Below are positions 8,136-15,084 of a stretch of DNA of 15,084 bases, in pieces. Below the pieces are notes generated by a model. The model made no database searches. It saw only the letters and a list, made by a program, of their open reading frames with translations, and was not told the origin of the DNA. Source of the DNA: Burkholderiales bacterium (lineage in GTDB: Bacteria; Pseudomonadota; Gammaproteobacteria; Burkholderiales; JAEUOS01); contig CANGUJ010000041.1 of NCBI GenBank assembly GCA_947456845.1, forward strand, positions 1-15,084, written 5' to 3'. Each line of letters starts with the position of its first letter. The first letter of the stretch is position 1. Position numbers and translations under genes: made by a program.

Positions 8136-8834
8136 TTAATTGGGGACAGATATAGATTGCTTGCGCCGCCCCTTGGCCATGGGCGTTGCGCGGCGTGGAA
8201 AGTTCTTGCCGGCCAGGCTGCCGCCAGTGCCGCCAAGCGCCCAGCCACGCAGGGTGGCATCTGTCACTTCCGAGAGCTTTTCCTTAGGTAAACCTGCCTC
8301 GACAATGTCCCGATAAGCAGCTTCGCGCGCGAACGGGGTGTTGCCAAGCGCCCAGAATAGCGAATGCTCACGCACCAATGGGTCTTGGCGTTGGCCAACG
8401 TTGTGAAGATAACTCGACCACGGATACTCGCCGGGCACAGCCGCCAGCCCTGCCCTGACGGGATTAAGTTCGATATAGGCCATGCAGACGAAAAGGTAGC
8501 GCTCACTATCGATCACTGTCCCCTTGAATCGCCCCTCCCACAGCGTCCCGCTGCGCTTATAGCGGTCGTTGAAGTAACGCACATAAGCGCGCCCCACGCC
8601 TTGCATCATCGTTGACATTCCGCGCGCCTCTCCTGGGGTAACCAGCAGGTGAAAATGGTTTCCCATCAATACGTAGGCATGTATGTCCACATGCTGAGCG
8701 CGGGAATGCTCTCGCAAGAGTTGTAGCATCCGCTCGAAATCCGCGGCGTCGCAAAAGATAGTCTGGCGGTTCGTGCCGCGCTGGATCAGATGGTGTGGCT
8801 GGCCAGCTACGGCCAGTCGGGGAAGTCTGGCCAC
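8136..8834 (-). CDS. REP-associated tyrosine transposase (RAYT, IS200-like Y1_Tnp)
   Basis: This 232-residue single-strand transposase belongs to the TnpA-REP/RAYT family, which nicks and joins DNA at hairpins through a covalent phosphotyrosine. The HUH metal motif is GNHFHLL (H60, H62), and the likely catalytic tyrosine is Y120 in AYIELNPVRAG, by alignment from memory with E. coli TnpA-REP. The family stretches RYFNDRYKRSGTLWEGRFKG and PWSSY are present, and a basic tail RRATPMAKGRRK follows. It starts with GTG at 8834, preceded by GGAG at 8841-8844. The last codons (SVPN then TAA) lie within a GGGGACAG-containing motif that often accompanies these genes. The gene looks intact. It is unrelated to its neighbours dgt and gltB, appears less GC-rich than they are, and was probably inserted between them. 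RAYT proteins are usually single-copy domesticated genes rather than self-spreading IS elements. Confidence 0.92.
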   Translation of the reverse strand: MARLPRLAVAGQPHHLIQRGTNRQTIFCDAADFERMLQLLREHSRAQHVDIHAYVLMGNHFHLLVTPGEARGMSTMMQGVGRAYVRYFNDRYKRSGTLWEGRFKGTVIDSERYLFVCMAYIELNPVRAGLAAVPGEYPWSSYLHNVGQRQDPLVREHSLFWALGNTPFAREAAYRDIVEAGLPKEKLSEVTDATLRGWALGGTGGSLAGKNFPRRATPMAKGRRKQSISVPN

Positions 8835-8850
8835 GCAAAACTCCGACGTC

Positions 8851-8875
8851 TTAAATGGGGTCAGACCCCATTTAA
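8851..8875. repeat. 25-base palindrome at the dgt-proximal end of the transposase unit
   Basis: A perfect inverted repeat with 12-base arms (TTAAATGGGGTC and its complement) around one central base. It is the partner of the copy at 8087-8111. The TGGGGTCAGACCCCA core is a recurrent companion of RAYT genes in proteobacterial genomes as I remember them and is the likely substrate of the encoded transposase. It sits 16 bases upstream of the transposase GTG and directly against the dgt stop codon. Confidence 0.8.
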
Positions 8876-9997
8876 TCAGATATCTTCGATGGCGAACAGC
8901 CGGCGATGTTCCCGCATTGCATAGCGGTCGGTCATGCCGGAAATGTAGTCTGCGACGGCGCGCGCACGATCGACGTCGGCCTTTGCCTGGTATTGGGGCG
9001 GCAACAGACGCGGATCGCCCATGAATGCGGCGAAAAGGTCTGCAACGACCCGTCGCCCTTTGGCGCTCATCCGCTGAACTCGGTAATGCTGGTAGAGGTT
9101 GTCGCGCAGAAAGCGCTTCAGGACCAGCGATTCATGGCTCACCGAGTCACTGTGCGCGACGAGCGCCGGGGCCTGCCGCACGTCATCGATATGCCGCGGT
9201 CCGACACTCGCCAGCGCTGCCGCGGTGGTGCCTACCAGGTCGCTGACCAGGGTGTTGATCATGCGGCGGATGGTTTCGTTGACACGGCGGCGCTCCCCGG
9301 CCGCTGGAAACAGCGTGCAGGCCTCGTCGAAATGGCGCTTGAACAGCGGTACTTGCTCCAGTTGATCGACGGAAATCAGGCCGGAACGCAGGCCGTCATC
9401 GATGTCATGGTTGTTGTAGGCGATCTCATCGGCGAGATTGGTGATCTGCGCCTCCAGGGATGGCTGGGTGCCGTCGATGAACCGGCGCCCGACCTCGCCC
9501 AGCGTAACCGCGATATCCGGCTGGCAGTGCTTGAGGATGCCTTCGCGCGTCTCGAAGGTGAGGTTCAGTCCGTCGAAGGCGCCATAGCGTTCCTCCAGGA
9601 TATCGACCACCCGCAGGCTTTGCAGGTTGTGCTCGAACCCGCCGTAGCCGCGCATGCATTCGTTGAGGGCGTCCTGCCCCGCATGGCCGAAGGGCGTGTG
9701 CCCAAGGTCATGCGCCAGGGCAATCGCCTCCGCCAGATCTTCATCCAGATCCAGCCTGCGGGCGATCGACCGGGTCAGCTGGGCGACCTCGATGGAGTGC
9801 GTGAGCCGGGTACGGAACAGGTCGCCCTCGTGATTGACGAACACCTGGGTCTTGTACTCCAATCTGCGGAAGGCGCTTGAGTGGATGACCCGGTCGCGGT
9901 CACGCTGGAACTCGGAACGCCCTTCAGCCAGTGGCTCGGGATGCCGACGTCCGGCGCTGGCGGCCGAATCGACGGCATAGGGGGCGAGGCGCCGCAT
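8876..9997 (-). CDS. dgt: deoxyguanosinetriphosphate triphosphohydrolase-like protein
   Basis: This is an HD-domain dNTP triphosphohydrolase that cleaves dNTPs to deoxynucleosides and tripolyphosphate, in the shorter Dgt-like class found in many beta- and alphaproteobacteria. At 373 residues it is full length. It begins with a variable head and the conserved RSEFQRDRDRVIHSSAFRRLEYKTQVF segment (interrupted here only by wording, residues 27-53). The metal ligands are H67 (RLTHSIEV), H96-D97 (AHDLGHTPFGH) and D190 (NLADEIAY), and H100 and H105 complete the active site. The ATG at 9997 is preceded by AGGAA at 10002-10006, which overlaps the aroB stop codon, so dgt is translationally close to aroB. 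The TGA stop is the last triplet before the transposase palindrome. The C-terminus EHRRLFAIEDI looks natural, so the insertion did not truncate the gene. Confidence 0.95.
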   Translation of the reverse strand: MRRLAPYAVDSAASAGRRHPEPLAEGRSEFQRDRDRVIHSSAFRRLEYKTQVFVNHEGDLFRTRLTHSIEVAQLTRSIARRLDLDEDLAEAIALAHDLGHTPFGHAGQDALNECMRGYGGFEHNLQSLRVVDILEERYGAFDGLNLTFETREGILKHCQPDIAVTLGEVGRRFIDGTQPSLEAQITNLADEIAYNNHDIDDGLRSGLISVDQLEQVPLFKRHFDEACTLFPAAGERRRVNETIRRMINTLVSDLVGTTAAALASVGPRHIDDVRQAPALVAHSDSVSHESLVLKRFLRDNLYQHYRVQRMSAKGRRVVADLFAAFMGDPRLLPPQYQAKADVDRARAVADYISGMTDRYAMREHRRLFAIEDI

Positions 9998-10004
9998 CCG
10001 GTTC

Positions 10005-11084
10005 CTAAGCCCTGGTCAGGCGAACGAGCAAGGCGCTGACCGTGTCGTCAGGCACCGCGTCGAGACAGGCCTCACCCAGGCGCTTCAAGAGCACATAGCG
10101 TATCGCGCCGCCCTGCGCCTTCTTGTCCACGCGCATGAGTTCGAGGTAGCGGGCCGCGCCCAGATCAGGCGCGCGCGCAGGCAATCCGGCGCGTGTGACC
10201 AGGTCCCGAACCCGCCGTGCCTCGGCGGGTTGCAGCAGGCCCATGCTCACCGACAGTTCAGCGGCCAGCACCATGCCTGCGGCAACCGCTTCGCCATGCA
10301 GCCACTGGCCATACCCGAGCCCTGCCTCGATGGCGTGCCCGAATGTGTGCCCGAGGTTGAGCCATGCGCGCACACCGGACTCGCGCTCGTCCTGGGCGAC
10401 GATTTCAGCCTTGATTTCGCAGGAACGGCGAATTGCATGGGCAAGCGCCCTCGGTTCGCGCCGCATTAGCGCGTCTAGATGGTTTTCCAGCCACTCCAGG
10501 AACACGGCATCGTAAATGAACCCGTACTTCACGACCTCCGCTACCCCGGCGCGGAATTCGCGCTCGGGAAGGGTGGCCAGTGTATCGGTATCGGCGAGAA
10601 CGAGGACCGGCTGATAAAAGGCGCCGATCATGTTTTTGCCCAGCGGATGATTGATGGCGGTCTTTCCACCCACCGAGGAGTCCACCTGCGCCAGCAGCGT
10701 GGTCGGCACCTGGATGAAGGGTATACCCCGCTGGTAGGTCGCCGCCGCAAAGCCGGTGATGTCGCCAACCACGCCGCCCCCGAGGGCGATCAGCGTGGTC
10801 CCCCGATCGCAGCGCTCCGCGAGCAAGGCGTTGTAGACGAGGTTGAGCGTCTCCCAGGTCGTGGCCGCCTCGCCGTCAGGGAGAAGAATCTCGATGGCCG
10901 GGACCCGCGCGTGCTGGAGCGTTGCGCGCAGGCGCGCAAGAAGGAGCGGGGCAATGCGATCGCTGGTGACAATCGCCGCCCGGCCTTTGACGGTCGCCGC
11001 GAAATGGGCAGGCTCGTCAATGAGCGCAGCGCCGATCCTGATCGGGTAGGAGCGCTCGGCGAGCGCTACGCGCAATTCATCCAT
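10005..11084 (-). CDS. aroB: 3-dehydroquinate synthase
   Basis: AroB is the second shikimate-pathway enzyme; it converts DAHP to 3-dehydroquinate using NAD and a divalent metal. The 359-residue product has the NAD-binding DGEAATTWETL and GGGVVGDITGF segments (about 70-80 and 102-112), the VPTTLLAQVDSSVGGKTAIN signature (127-145) and the metal ligands E183 (AEVVKYG), H246 (LGHTFGHA) and H263 (LHGEAVAAG). The ATG at 11084 lies inside the end of aroK, giving a 19-base overlap in a different frame. Only a weak GGAA precedes it, so translation is probably coupled to aroK. It is followed by dgt, whose start codon is 7 bases past the aroB stop. This aroK-aroB-dgt order is common in betaproteobacteria. 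Confidence 0.97.
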   Translation of the reverse strand: MDELRVALAERSYPIRIGAALIDEPAHFAATVKGRAAIVTSDRIAPLLLARLRATLQHARVPAIEILLPDGEAATTWETLNLVYNALLAERCDRGTTLIALGGGVVGDITGFAAATYQRGIPFIQVPTTLLAQVDSSVGGKTAINHPLGKNMIGAFYQPVLVLADTDTLATLPEREFRAGVAEVVKYGFIYDAVFLEWLENHLDALMRREPRALAHAIRRSCEIKAEIVAQDERESGVRAWLNLGHTFGHAIEAGLGYGQWLHGEAVAAGMVLAAELSVSMGLLQPAEARRVRDLVTRAGLPARAPDLGAARYLELMRVDKKAQGGAIRYVLLKRLGEACLDAVPDDTVSALLVRLTRA

Positions 11085-11602
11085 GTGTTCCGAATCTGCT
11101 GCTCGAGCTTGCCAGCCAGTAGGTGCGGGCTCTGGCGCCCGGTGTCCATGATGAGGTGCGCGGTTTCGCGGTAGAGCGGGTCTCGGTCTTCATGCAACTG
11201 GCGCAGCCGCGCCTCGGGGTCGGCGGTGCGCAGCAATGGCCGGTTGCGGTCCTGCTGGGTGCGTTGCCACAGGTCGGGCGGCTGGGCGCGCAGGTAGATC
11301 ACGTAGCCGGTCGATCGCAACGCCGCGCGGTTGGCGGGATCGAGCACGGCGCCGCCGCCGGTCGCCAGGACGATGCCGCTGCGCTGCGTCAGCTCGGCGA
11401 TGACCTGCGACTCGCGCTGCCGGAATCCTGCCTCACCCTCGATTTCGAATATCACCGGCACTTTGACGCCGGTCCGCGCTTCGATTTCATGGTCGGAATC
11501 GAAAAACGGACGCCCGAAATGGCGTGCCAGGAGCCGCCCGATGGTCGTCTTGCCCGCCCCCATCAGGCCGATCAGGTACAGATTTTGAGATTCGAAGTCC
11601 AC
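11066..11602 (-). CDS. aroK: shikimate kinase
   Basis: This enzyme phosphorylates shikimate at the 3-hydroxyl with ATP, in the cytosol. The 178 residues include the P-loop GLMGAGKTT (12-20), the shikimate-binding DSD (35-37), GFRQRES near 59-65, GGG (82-84) and the lid arginines in DRNRPLL (118-124). The start is GTG at 11602; this places the usual 7-8 residues before LYLIGLMGAGK and no ATG fits better. No Shine-Dalgarno sequence is visible upstream, but a TACAAT hexamer lies at 11611-11616. The gene follows pilQ as in the widespread pil-aroKB arrangement, but here a strong terminator stands between them. It overlaps aroB by 19 bases. Confidence 0.95.
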   Translation of the reverse strand: MDFESQNLYLIGLMGAGKTTIGRLLARHFGRPFFDSDHEIEARTGVKVPVIFEIEGEAGFRQRESQVIAELTQRSGIVLATGGGAVLDPANRAALRSTGYVIYLRAQPPDLWQRTQQDRNRPLLRTADPEARLRQLHEDRDPLYRETAHLIMDTGRQSPHLLAGKLEQQIRNTWMNCA

Positions 11603-11610
11603 AAGGCGGG

Positions 11611-11616
11611 ATTGTA
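11611..11616 (-). promoter_or_regulatory. candidate -10 box for aroK
   Basis: TACAAT on the minus strand matches the sigma-70 -10 consensus at 5 of 6 positions. The best -35 candidate, TTGCCC, is 21 bases upstream, which is too far, so the promoter is weak or has another -35. A start 6-8 bases downstream would fall at or within a few bases of the aroK GTG. The call rests on the need for a promoter after the pilQ terminator as much as on the sequence. Confidence 0.35.
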
Positions 11617-11641
11617 GCGTGGCGGTTTCCGCGGTCCGGGC

Positions 11642-11670
11642 AAAAAAAAGCCGGGCATTGCGCCCGGCTT
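11642..11670 (-). terminator. intrinsic terminator after pilQ
   Basis: On the minus strand the stem GCCGGGC / GCCCGGC (7 bp, extended by two A-T pairs) with loop GCAAT is followed directly by eight T residues. It begins 17 bases after the pilQ stop codon and ends the pilNOPQ transcript. On the plus strand the hairpin is followed only by TT, so it acts in one direction. Confidence 0.93.
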
Positions 11671-11686
11671 CACAGAGGGCCGGTCG

Positions 11687-13825
11687 TCAGCGCACGGTGA
11701 GGCGGTCACTGACCACGCGCGGCGTGATGAAAACCAGCAATTCGGTCTTGTCATTCTGGCGCTGGGTATTGCGGAACAGGTTGCCGAACACGGGCAGGTC
11801 GCCGAAGAACGGCACCTTGGTGAGGGAGTCCCGCTCATTTTGCGTGTAGATGCCGCCGATGACCACCGTGCCGCCGTTGTCGACCAGTACCTGGGTCTTG
11901 ACGTTCTTGGTGTCGATCGCGAAACCGGCGGTTGTGATCTGCCCCACCGAGTCCTTGTTGACCTGCACGTCCATGATGATGTTGCCTTCCGGGGTTATCT
12001 GGGGCTTGACCTTGAGGCTCAGGTTGGCCTTGCGGAAGGTCACCGATGTCGCGCCGCTGCTGGTGGCCTGCTGATACGGCAATTCGGTGCCCTGCTCGAT
12101 TGTCGCTTCGATCTGGTCGGCAGTGAGAACCCGCGGCGCCGAAATGATCTTGCCCTTGCCCTCGGCCTCGAGCGCCGAAATCTCGAGGTTGATGAATCTC
12201 GAAAGACTGTTTGTGAACAGGGAGACTGCGAGGGTGCCGGCATTGATACCGTTGATACCTTGCGCCGGCATGCTGACGTTTTGTGTGTTGGGTATGAATC
12301 TGGTGCCGGTGACGGCCGCCTGCCCACTCTGCTCACCAACACCCAGGTAGTTCCCGGACATGCCAAAGCGCAGACCGGTATTACCCCCGATGGGCGCCCC
12401 CGGACGCAGCGCAGTGTTGTTCAGGAAGGCGAAGTCCCCAGTCCCGAGCCGGGCGCCAAGGTTCTTGCTGAACGTATCCGACGCCTCGACGATGCGCGCC
12501 TCGATGAGAACCTGGCGAACCGGAACATCGACTTTCGACACCAACTTCCGCACCTCGTCAAGACGACTCGAAACATCCTGTATGAAGAGCTGGTTGGTAC
12601 GCGGATCCCACACCGCGCTGCCGCGCTTGGAAAGGATTCGCTGCTTGTCGTCAGTGAGGATTTTCGAAAATGCGTCCGCCTTGGCATAGTTCAGCTGGAA
12701 ACTTTCTGTACGCAAAGGCTCCAGGTCGCTGATTTGTGCCTTGGCCTCGAGCTCAAGCTTTTCCTTGGTTGCCAACTCGTCCCGCGGCGCGATCCAGATG
12801 ACGTTACCGTTCTTGCGCATGTCGAGCCCGCGGGTCTGCAGGATGATGTCAAGGGCCTGGTCCCAGGGCACGTCCTTGAGCCGCAAGGTCAGGTTGCCGC
12901 CGACGGTATCGCTGGTAATGATGTTGAGGTTGGTGAAATCCGCGATCACCTGCAGTACCGCGCGGACTTCGATATTCTGGAAGTTCAGCGACAGCTTTTC
13001 GCCGTTGTAGCCGCCGCGTGTGCCCTGCACCAGCTTGTTCGGGTCCTCCTTGATAGGCTTGACCTCGACCACGAACTGGGTGTCGGACTGGTAGGCGTTG
13101 TGCTCCCAGAGACCTTTGGGCTCGATCACCATGCGTACATTGTCGCCCTGCACGAACGTGTTGATGGTCTGGACGGGCGTTGCGAAATCCCCCACATCGA
13201 GACGACGGCGCAGGTTGTCGGGCAACTGGCTTTTCTGGAAATCCACGACCAAGGTCTGGCCCTGTTGGCGGATGTCCACTCCCGTATTGCTGTTGGCAAG
13301 TTCGACGACGACGCGGCCCGAGCCGTCAGGGGCACGACGAAAATCGATGTCCCGCAGGGCGGAGCGGGCGTCGGATGCCCTGGGCGCGGCGAACGTCGTA
13401 GCCGCCATGGGGGCCGGCCCGCTGGCCGCGGCGGTAGGCGTTATCGTGACCAGCACGGATTTGCCGTCCACCCTGGTATCGTAGGTCACGGCGCTCTTCA
13501 GATTGAGCACCAGGCGCGAGCGGTCACCGACCTGAACCACGTTGAGACTGCGCAATTCGCCCTGCCCGATATCCTGGCTGTTGCGACCCAGCGCATTGAC
13601 GGTATTGGGGAAATCAAGCGCCACCCGAGGTGGATTGGCGACCAGAAACCCTGCGGGCGGATTGCTGGGCGCTTCCTTGAGATTGATCTTGAGGATGACC
13701 GACGCGGCCTGCTGCGACACGTTCAGCGACTCGATCGCATTCTGGGCATGGGCTACCAGTGCGGCGACAGCAAGGCCCAGGGCGGTAAGCAGGCGCCAGC
13801 CTGTGGTTGAGCGTCCGTGCATCAT
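11687..13825 (-). CDS. pilQ: type IV pilus outer-membrane secretin
   Basis: PilQ is the ring-forming outer-membrane channel through which the type IV pilus leaves the cell. The 712-residue precursor has a signal peptide (positively charged MMHGRSTTGWR, hydrophobic core, likely cleavage after AHA at 27). Two AMIN domains, which bind peptidoglycan, follow at about 30-130 and 155-258, then the secretin N0/STN region (about 278-347), an N1 domain (about 372-435) and the secretin core to about 705. The core ends with the signature VPFFGDLPVFGNLFR...ELLVFITPRVV. The start ATG at 13825 is preceded by AGGAGG at 13833-13838 with 7-base spacing; a second ATG follows at once. It overlaps the pilP stop as ATGA, so the two are translationally coupled. 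It is the last gene before a strong terminator. Confidence 0.97.
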   Translation of the reverse strand: MMHGRSTTGWRLLTALGLAVAALVAHAQNAIESLNVSQQAASVILKINLKEAPSNPPAGFLVANPPRVALDFPNTVNALGRNSQDIGQGELRSLNVVQVGDRSRLVLNLKSAVTYDTRVDGKSVLVTITPTAAASGPAPMAATTFAAPRASDARSALRDIDFRRAPDGSGRVVVELANSNTGVDIRQQGQTLVVDFQKSQLPDNLRRRLDVGDFATPVQTINTFVQGDNVRMVIEPKGLWEHNAYQSDTQFVVEVKPIKEDPNKLVQGTRGGYNGEKLSLNFQNIEVRAVLQVIADFTNLNIITSDTVGGNLTLRLKDVPWDQALDIILQTRGLDMRKNGNVIWIAPRDELATKEKLELEAKAQISDLEPLRTESFQLNYAKADAFSKILTDDKQRILSKRGSAVWDPRTNQLFIQDVSSRLDEVRKLVSKVDVPVRQVLIEARIVEASDTFSKNLGARLGTGDFAFLNNTALRPGAPIGGNTGLRFGMSGNYLGVGEQSGQAAVTGTRFIPNTQNVSMPAQGINGINAGTLAVSLFTNSLSRFINLEISALEAEGKGKIISAPRVLTADQIEATIEQGTELPYQQATSSGATSVTFRKANLSLKVKPQITPEGNIIMDVQVNKDSVGQITTAGFAIDTKNVKTQVLVDNGGTVVIGGIYTQNERDSLTKVPFFGDLPVFGNLFRNTQRQNDKTELLVFITPRVVSDRLTVR

Positions 13826-14355
13826 TTCTTATCCTCCTGAAGAACCAAGGTGCTGTCGCGATAGACGTACTCGCCGCTGCCGTCCTCGATCATTTCCTGC
13901 ACCATGACCTCGGTCTCGGTAATCTTGGTGATCTTGCCGTAATTCTGCCCAATGTAGTTGCCGACCTTCACGCGATGAAGGCTGGAATCAGCCTTGATAA
14001 TGGCGTACGAAACGCCCTTTTGCTGCATTGCCCCGACCATGCGCAGATTTTCGATGGAGAAGGCCTCGAGAACCTCTTTCGGCCTGCTCAGGTCCGGTCG
14101 CGGGCCACCCGCATTCTTGGAGCCGGGCTGTTTGCCGGCATCAGCCATGGCCGTGACCTTGGTCGCGTTGAATGGATCAACCAGCTTGTCGGATTCATAC
14201 TTGAAAGGCTCATATTTCTTCGGCTCGTCGATCTTCTCGACCTTTCCGCGCATGTCCTTCGAGGCCTCCGCCATCCACTTCTTGATGTCCTCGTTCTCGC
14301 CACTGCCGCACCCGGCAATCAGCAGGGGGACGACAAGCCATGCTTTCCTGATCAT
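13822..14355 (-). CDS. pilP: type IV pilus assembly lipoprotein
   Basis: PilP is an inner-membrane lipoprotein that links the PilN/PilO dimer to the periplasmic domains of PilQ. The 177 residues start with a lipoprotein signal peptide ending in the lipobox LIAGC, so Cys16 should be lipidated. A charged, low-complexity linker covers about residues 17-90 (KKYEPFKYESDKLVDPF and a Gly/Pro-rich stretch). The compact beta domain typical of PilP follows at about 92-172 (LEAFSIENLRMVGAM, VGNYIGQNYGKI, ITETEVMVQEMI). A GGAGGT ribosome-binding site precedes the ATG at 14355. ATGA overlaps join it to pilO upstream and pilQ downstream. Confidence 0.95.
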   Translation of the reverse strand: MIRKAWLVVPLLIAGCGSGENEDIKKWMAEASKDMRGKVEKIDEPKKYEPFKYESDKLVDPFNATKVTAMADAGKQPGSKNAGGPRPDLSRPKEVLEAFSIENLRMVGAMQQKGVSYAIIKADSSLHRVKVGNYIGQNYGKITKITETEVMVQEMIEDGSGEYVYRDSTLVLQEDKK

Positions 14356-14987
14356 TTTCTCGCACCTCCAGCCGGTGCCTTTGCCTTCCGCTGGGCAGCA
14401 ATTTCGTCGGCATCCAGGTACCGGAACGTCTTCGCAACCGTATCCATCGCCAACGATGTGCTGTTGGGCATGGTGGAAATGGAGATGTCGTTCAGGGTAA
14501 CGATGCGGCTGAGATTCGCGATGTCACTGGCGAACGCGCCGAGGTCATGGTAACTGCCGGTAACGCGAACGGAAATCGGCTGCTCTGCGTAATACTCCCT
14601 GACGTTTACTGTCGCGGGCCGGAACAGATCGAATTGAAGCCCGCGCCCCAGTCCGGCCTGATTGATGTCGGTGAGGAGCGCGTCCATTTCCGCTTTGCTG
14701 GGAAGCTGCTTCTCCAGGGTCGACACATACTGGCCGACCTGGATCAACTGCTTCTTGAGTTCAGGAAGATTGACAGCCTTCTGTTTCTTGACCTTGTATT
14801 CTTCCTTGAGCTTGACCTCCTTCTTTTGCGCCTCCTCAAGTTCCTGGTTGAGCCCATCCCAGTAAAAATACCATCCCGCCACCACTACCGCGACCAGCAG
14901 GAGGATGAGCGTGACGATCTTGGGACCGGGCGGCGTGTTGCCGATGTCCTTCCAATTGACGTTCTTGAACTGATCCGCAATGTTCAT
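14352..14987 (-). CDS. pilO: type IV pilus inner-membrane alignment protein
   Basis: PilO pairs with PilN in the inner membrane to form the alignment subcomplex between the cytoplasmic motor platform and PilP/PilQ. The 211-residue product has a short cytoplasmic head, one transmembrane helix at about 24-43 (rich in Leu/Val), a charged coiled coil at about 46-98 (QELEEAQKKEVKLKEEYKVK) and a periplasmic ferredoxin-like domain at about 105-190 (GLQFDLFRPATVNVREYYAEQPISVRVTGSYHDLGAFASDIANL is the core, residues roughly 115-160 in pieces). The ATG at 14987 has GAGGAG about 8 bases upstream. The stop overlaps the pilP start as ATGA. A 23-base gap separates it from the preceding probable pilN. Confidence 0.95.
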   Translation of the reverse strand: MNIADQFKNVNWKDIGNTPPGPKIVTLILLLVAVVVAGWYFYWDGLNQELEEAQKKEVKLKEEYKVKKQKAVNLPELKKQLIQVGQYVSTLEKQLPSKAEMDALLTDINQAGLGRGLQFDLFRPATVNVREYYAEQPISVRVTGSYHDLGAFASDIANLSRIVTLNDISISTMPNSTSLAMDTVAKTFRYLDADEIAAQRKAKAPAGGARK

Positions 14988-15010
14988 CGTGTGGCTCCTC
15001 TGCGTCCGGT

Positions 15011-15084
15011 TCAGGCTTTGCCTGCGCCAGCGGCGGGCGCGGGTGCGACGGGCGGCGGCGCGCCACCAGCCGCACCCGGAAGCG
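15011..15084 (-). CDS. pilN: probable PilN, C-terminal tail only
   Basis: Only the last 23 codons and a TGA stop are inside the window, in the frame that stays open to the window edge. They encode a tail made almost wholly of Ala, Pro and Gly ending in GKA. Such tails occur at the C-termini of PilN proteins, and the gene immediately before pilO is nearly always pilN. No folded domain is visible here, so the assignment rests on position. Confidence 0.6.
   Translation of the reverse strand, partial: LPGAAGGAPPPVAPAPAAGAGKA

Larger units (their letters stand above)
8087..8875 (-). mobile_element. REP-associated transposase unit bounded by matching palindromes
   Basis: The single transposase gene is enclosed by two copies of a 25-base palindromic sequence, at 8087-8111 and 8851-8875. 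The copies are in inverted orientation: their central bases are T and A, and the left copy matches the reverse complement of the right copy at 23 of 25 positions. One edge abuts the dgt stop codon (8876-8878); the other lies next to the gltB -35 box. No target-site duplication is visible, as expected for Y1/HUH elements. The exact ends are inferred from the palindromes and may be off by a few bases. Confidence 0.65.

Noticed and set aside
8906..9880. A 324-codon plus-strand frame opposite dgt.
   Set aside because: Antisense shadow; dgt has the complete HD metal site in the opposite strand.
11840..13810. A 656-codon plus-strand open frame opposite pilQ.
   Set aside because: It mirrors the codon structure of pilQ, which has a full domain set and a strong ribosome-binding site; the antisense product has no recognisable domain.
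1..15084. CRISPR arrays, tRNA or rRNA genes, toxin-antitoxin or phage-defence modules.
   Set aside because: No regularly spaced repeats, no cloverleaf or rRNA-like stretch and no defence-type protein motif were seen; nearly all the sequence is accounted for by recognised genes.

Overview
The window is a dense, GC-rich bacterial chromosome segment in which every gene I can support lies on the minus strand, so transcription runs from high to low coordinates. Gene content and order (pilN-pilO-pilP-pilQ, aroK-aroB, dgt, gltB-gltD) match the arrangement I know from betaproteobacteria, especially Rhodocyclales-type genomes. That placement is inferred from synteny and style; there is no rRNA or other marker here to prove it.

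Layout in the direction of transcription: (1) 15084-11687 holds the type IV pilus alignment and secretin block: the last codons of a probable pilN, then pilO, pilP and pilQ, with 4-base ATGA overlaps between pilO/pilP and pilP/pilQ. A textbook intrinsic terminator at 11642-11670 closes it. (2) 11602-8876 holds aroK and aroB (shikimate pathway, overlapping by 19 bases) and dgt (dNTP triphosphohydrolase), whose ribosome-binding site overlaps the end of aroB. (3) 8087-8875 is a compact mobile unit: one REP-associated (Y1/HUH, IS200-like) transposase gene bounded at each end by a near-identical palindrome with the core TGGGGTC/GACCCCA. One edge touches the dgt stop codon. The other carries a T-tract on the minus strand, so that end also looks like an intrinsic terminator. 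(4) 8081-1767 is the glutamate synthase operon: a good sigma-70-type promoter, a leader with a palindrome and a hairpin, then gltB (1568 aa) and gltD (488 aa), separated by a GC-rich stem-loop. (5) 1634-1 holds apt (adenine phosphoribosyltransferase) and, 9 bases downstream, the first 357 codons of an 8-oxoguanine-deaminase-like amidohydrolase that runs off the window; these look like a purine salvage pair.

Nearly everything is recognisable housekeeping. I did not find a convincing undescribed system. The points worth a second look are regulatory and structural: how precisely the transposase unit sits between dgt and the gltB promoter and appears to supply a terminator, the terminator that splits pilQ from aroK, a possible near-leaderless GTG start for aroK, the secondary structure in the gltB leader, and sequence divergence near the active site of the partial amidohydrolase. 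Large open frames on the plus strand are antisense shadows of these genes.
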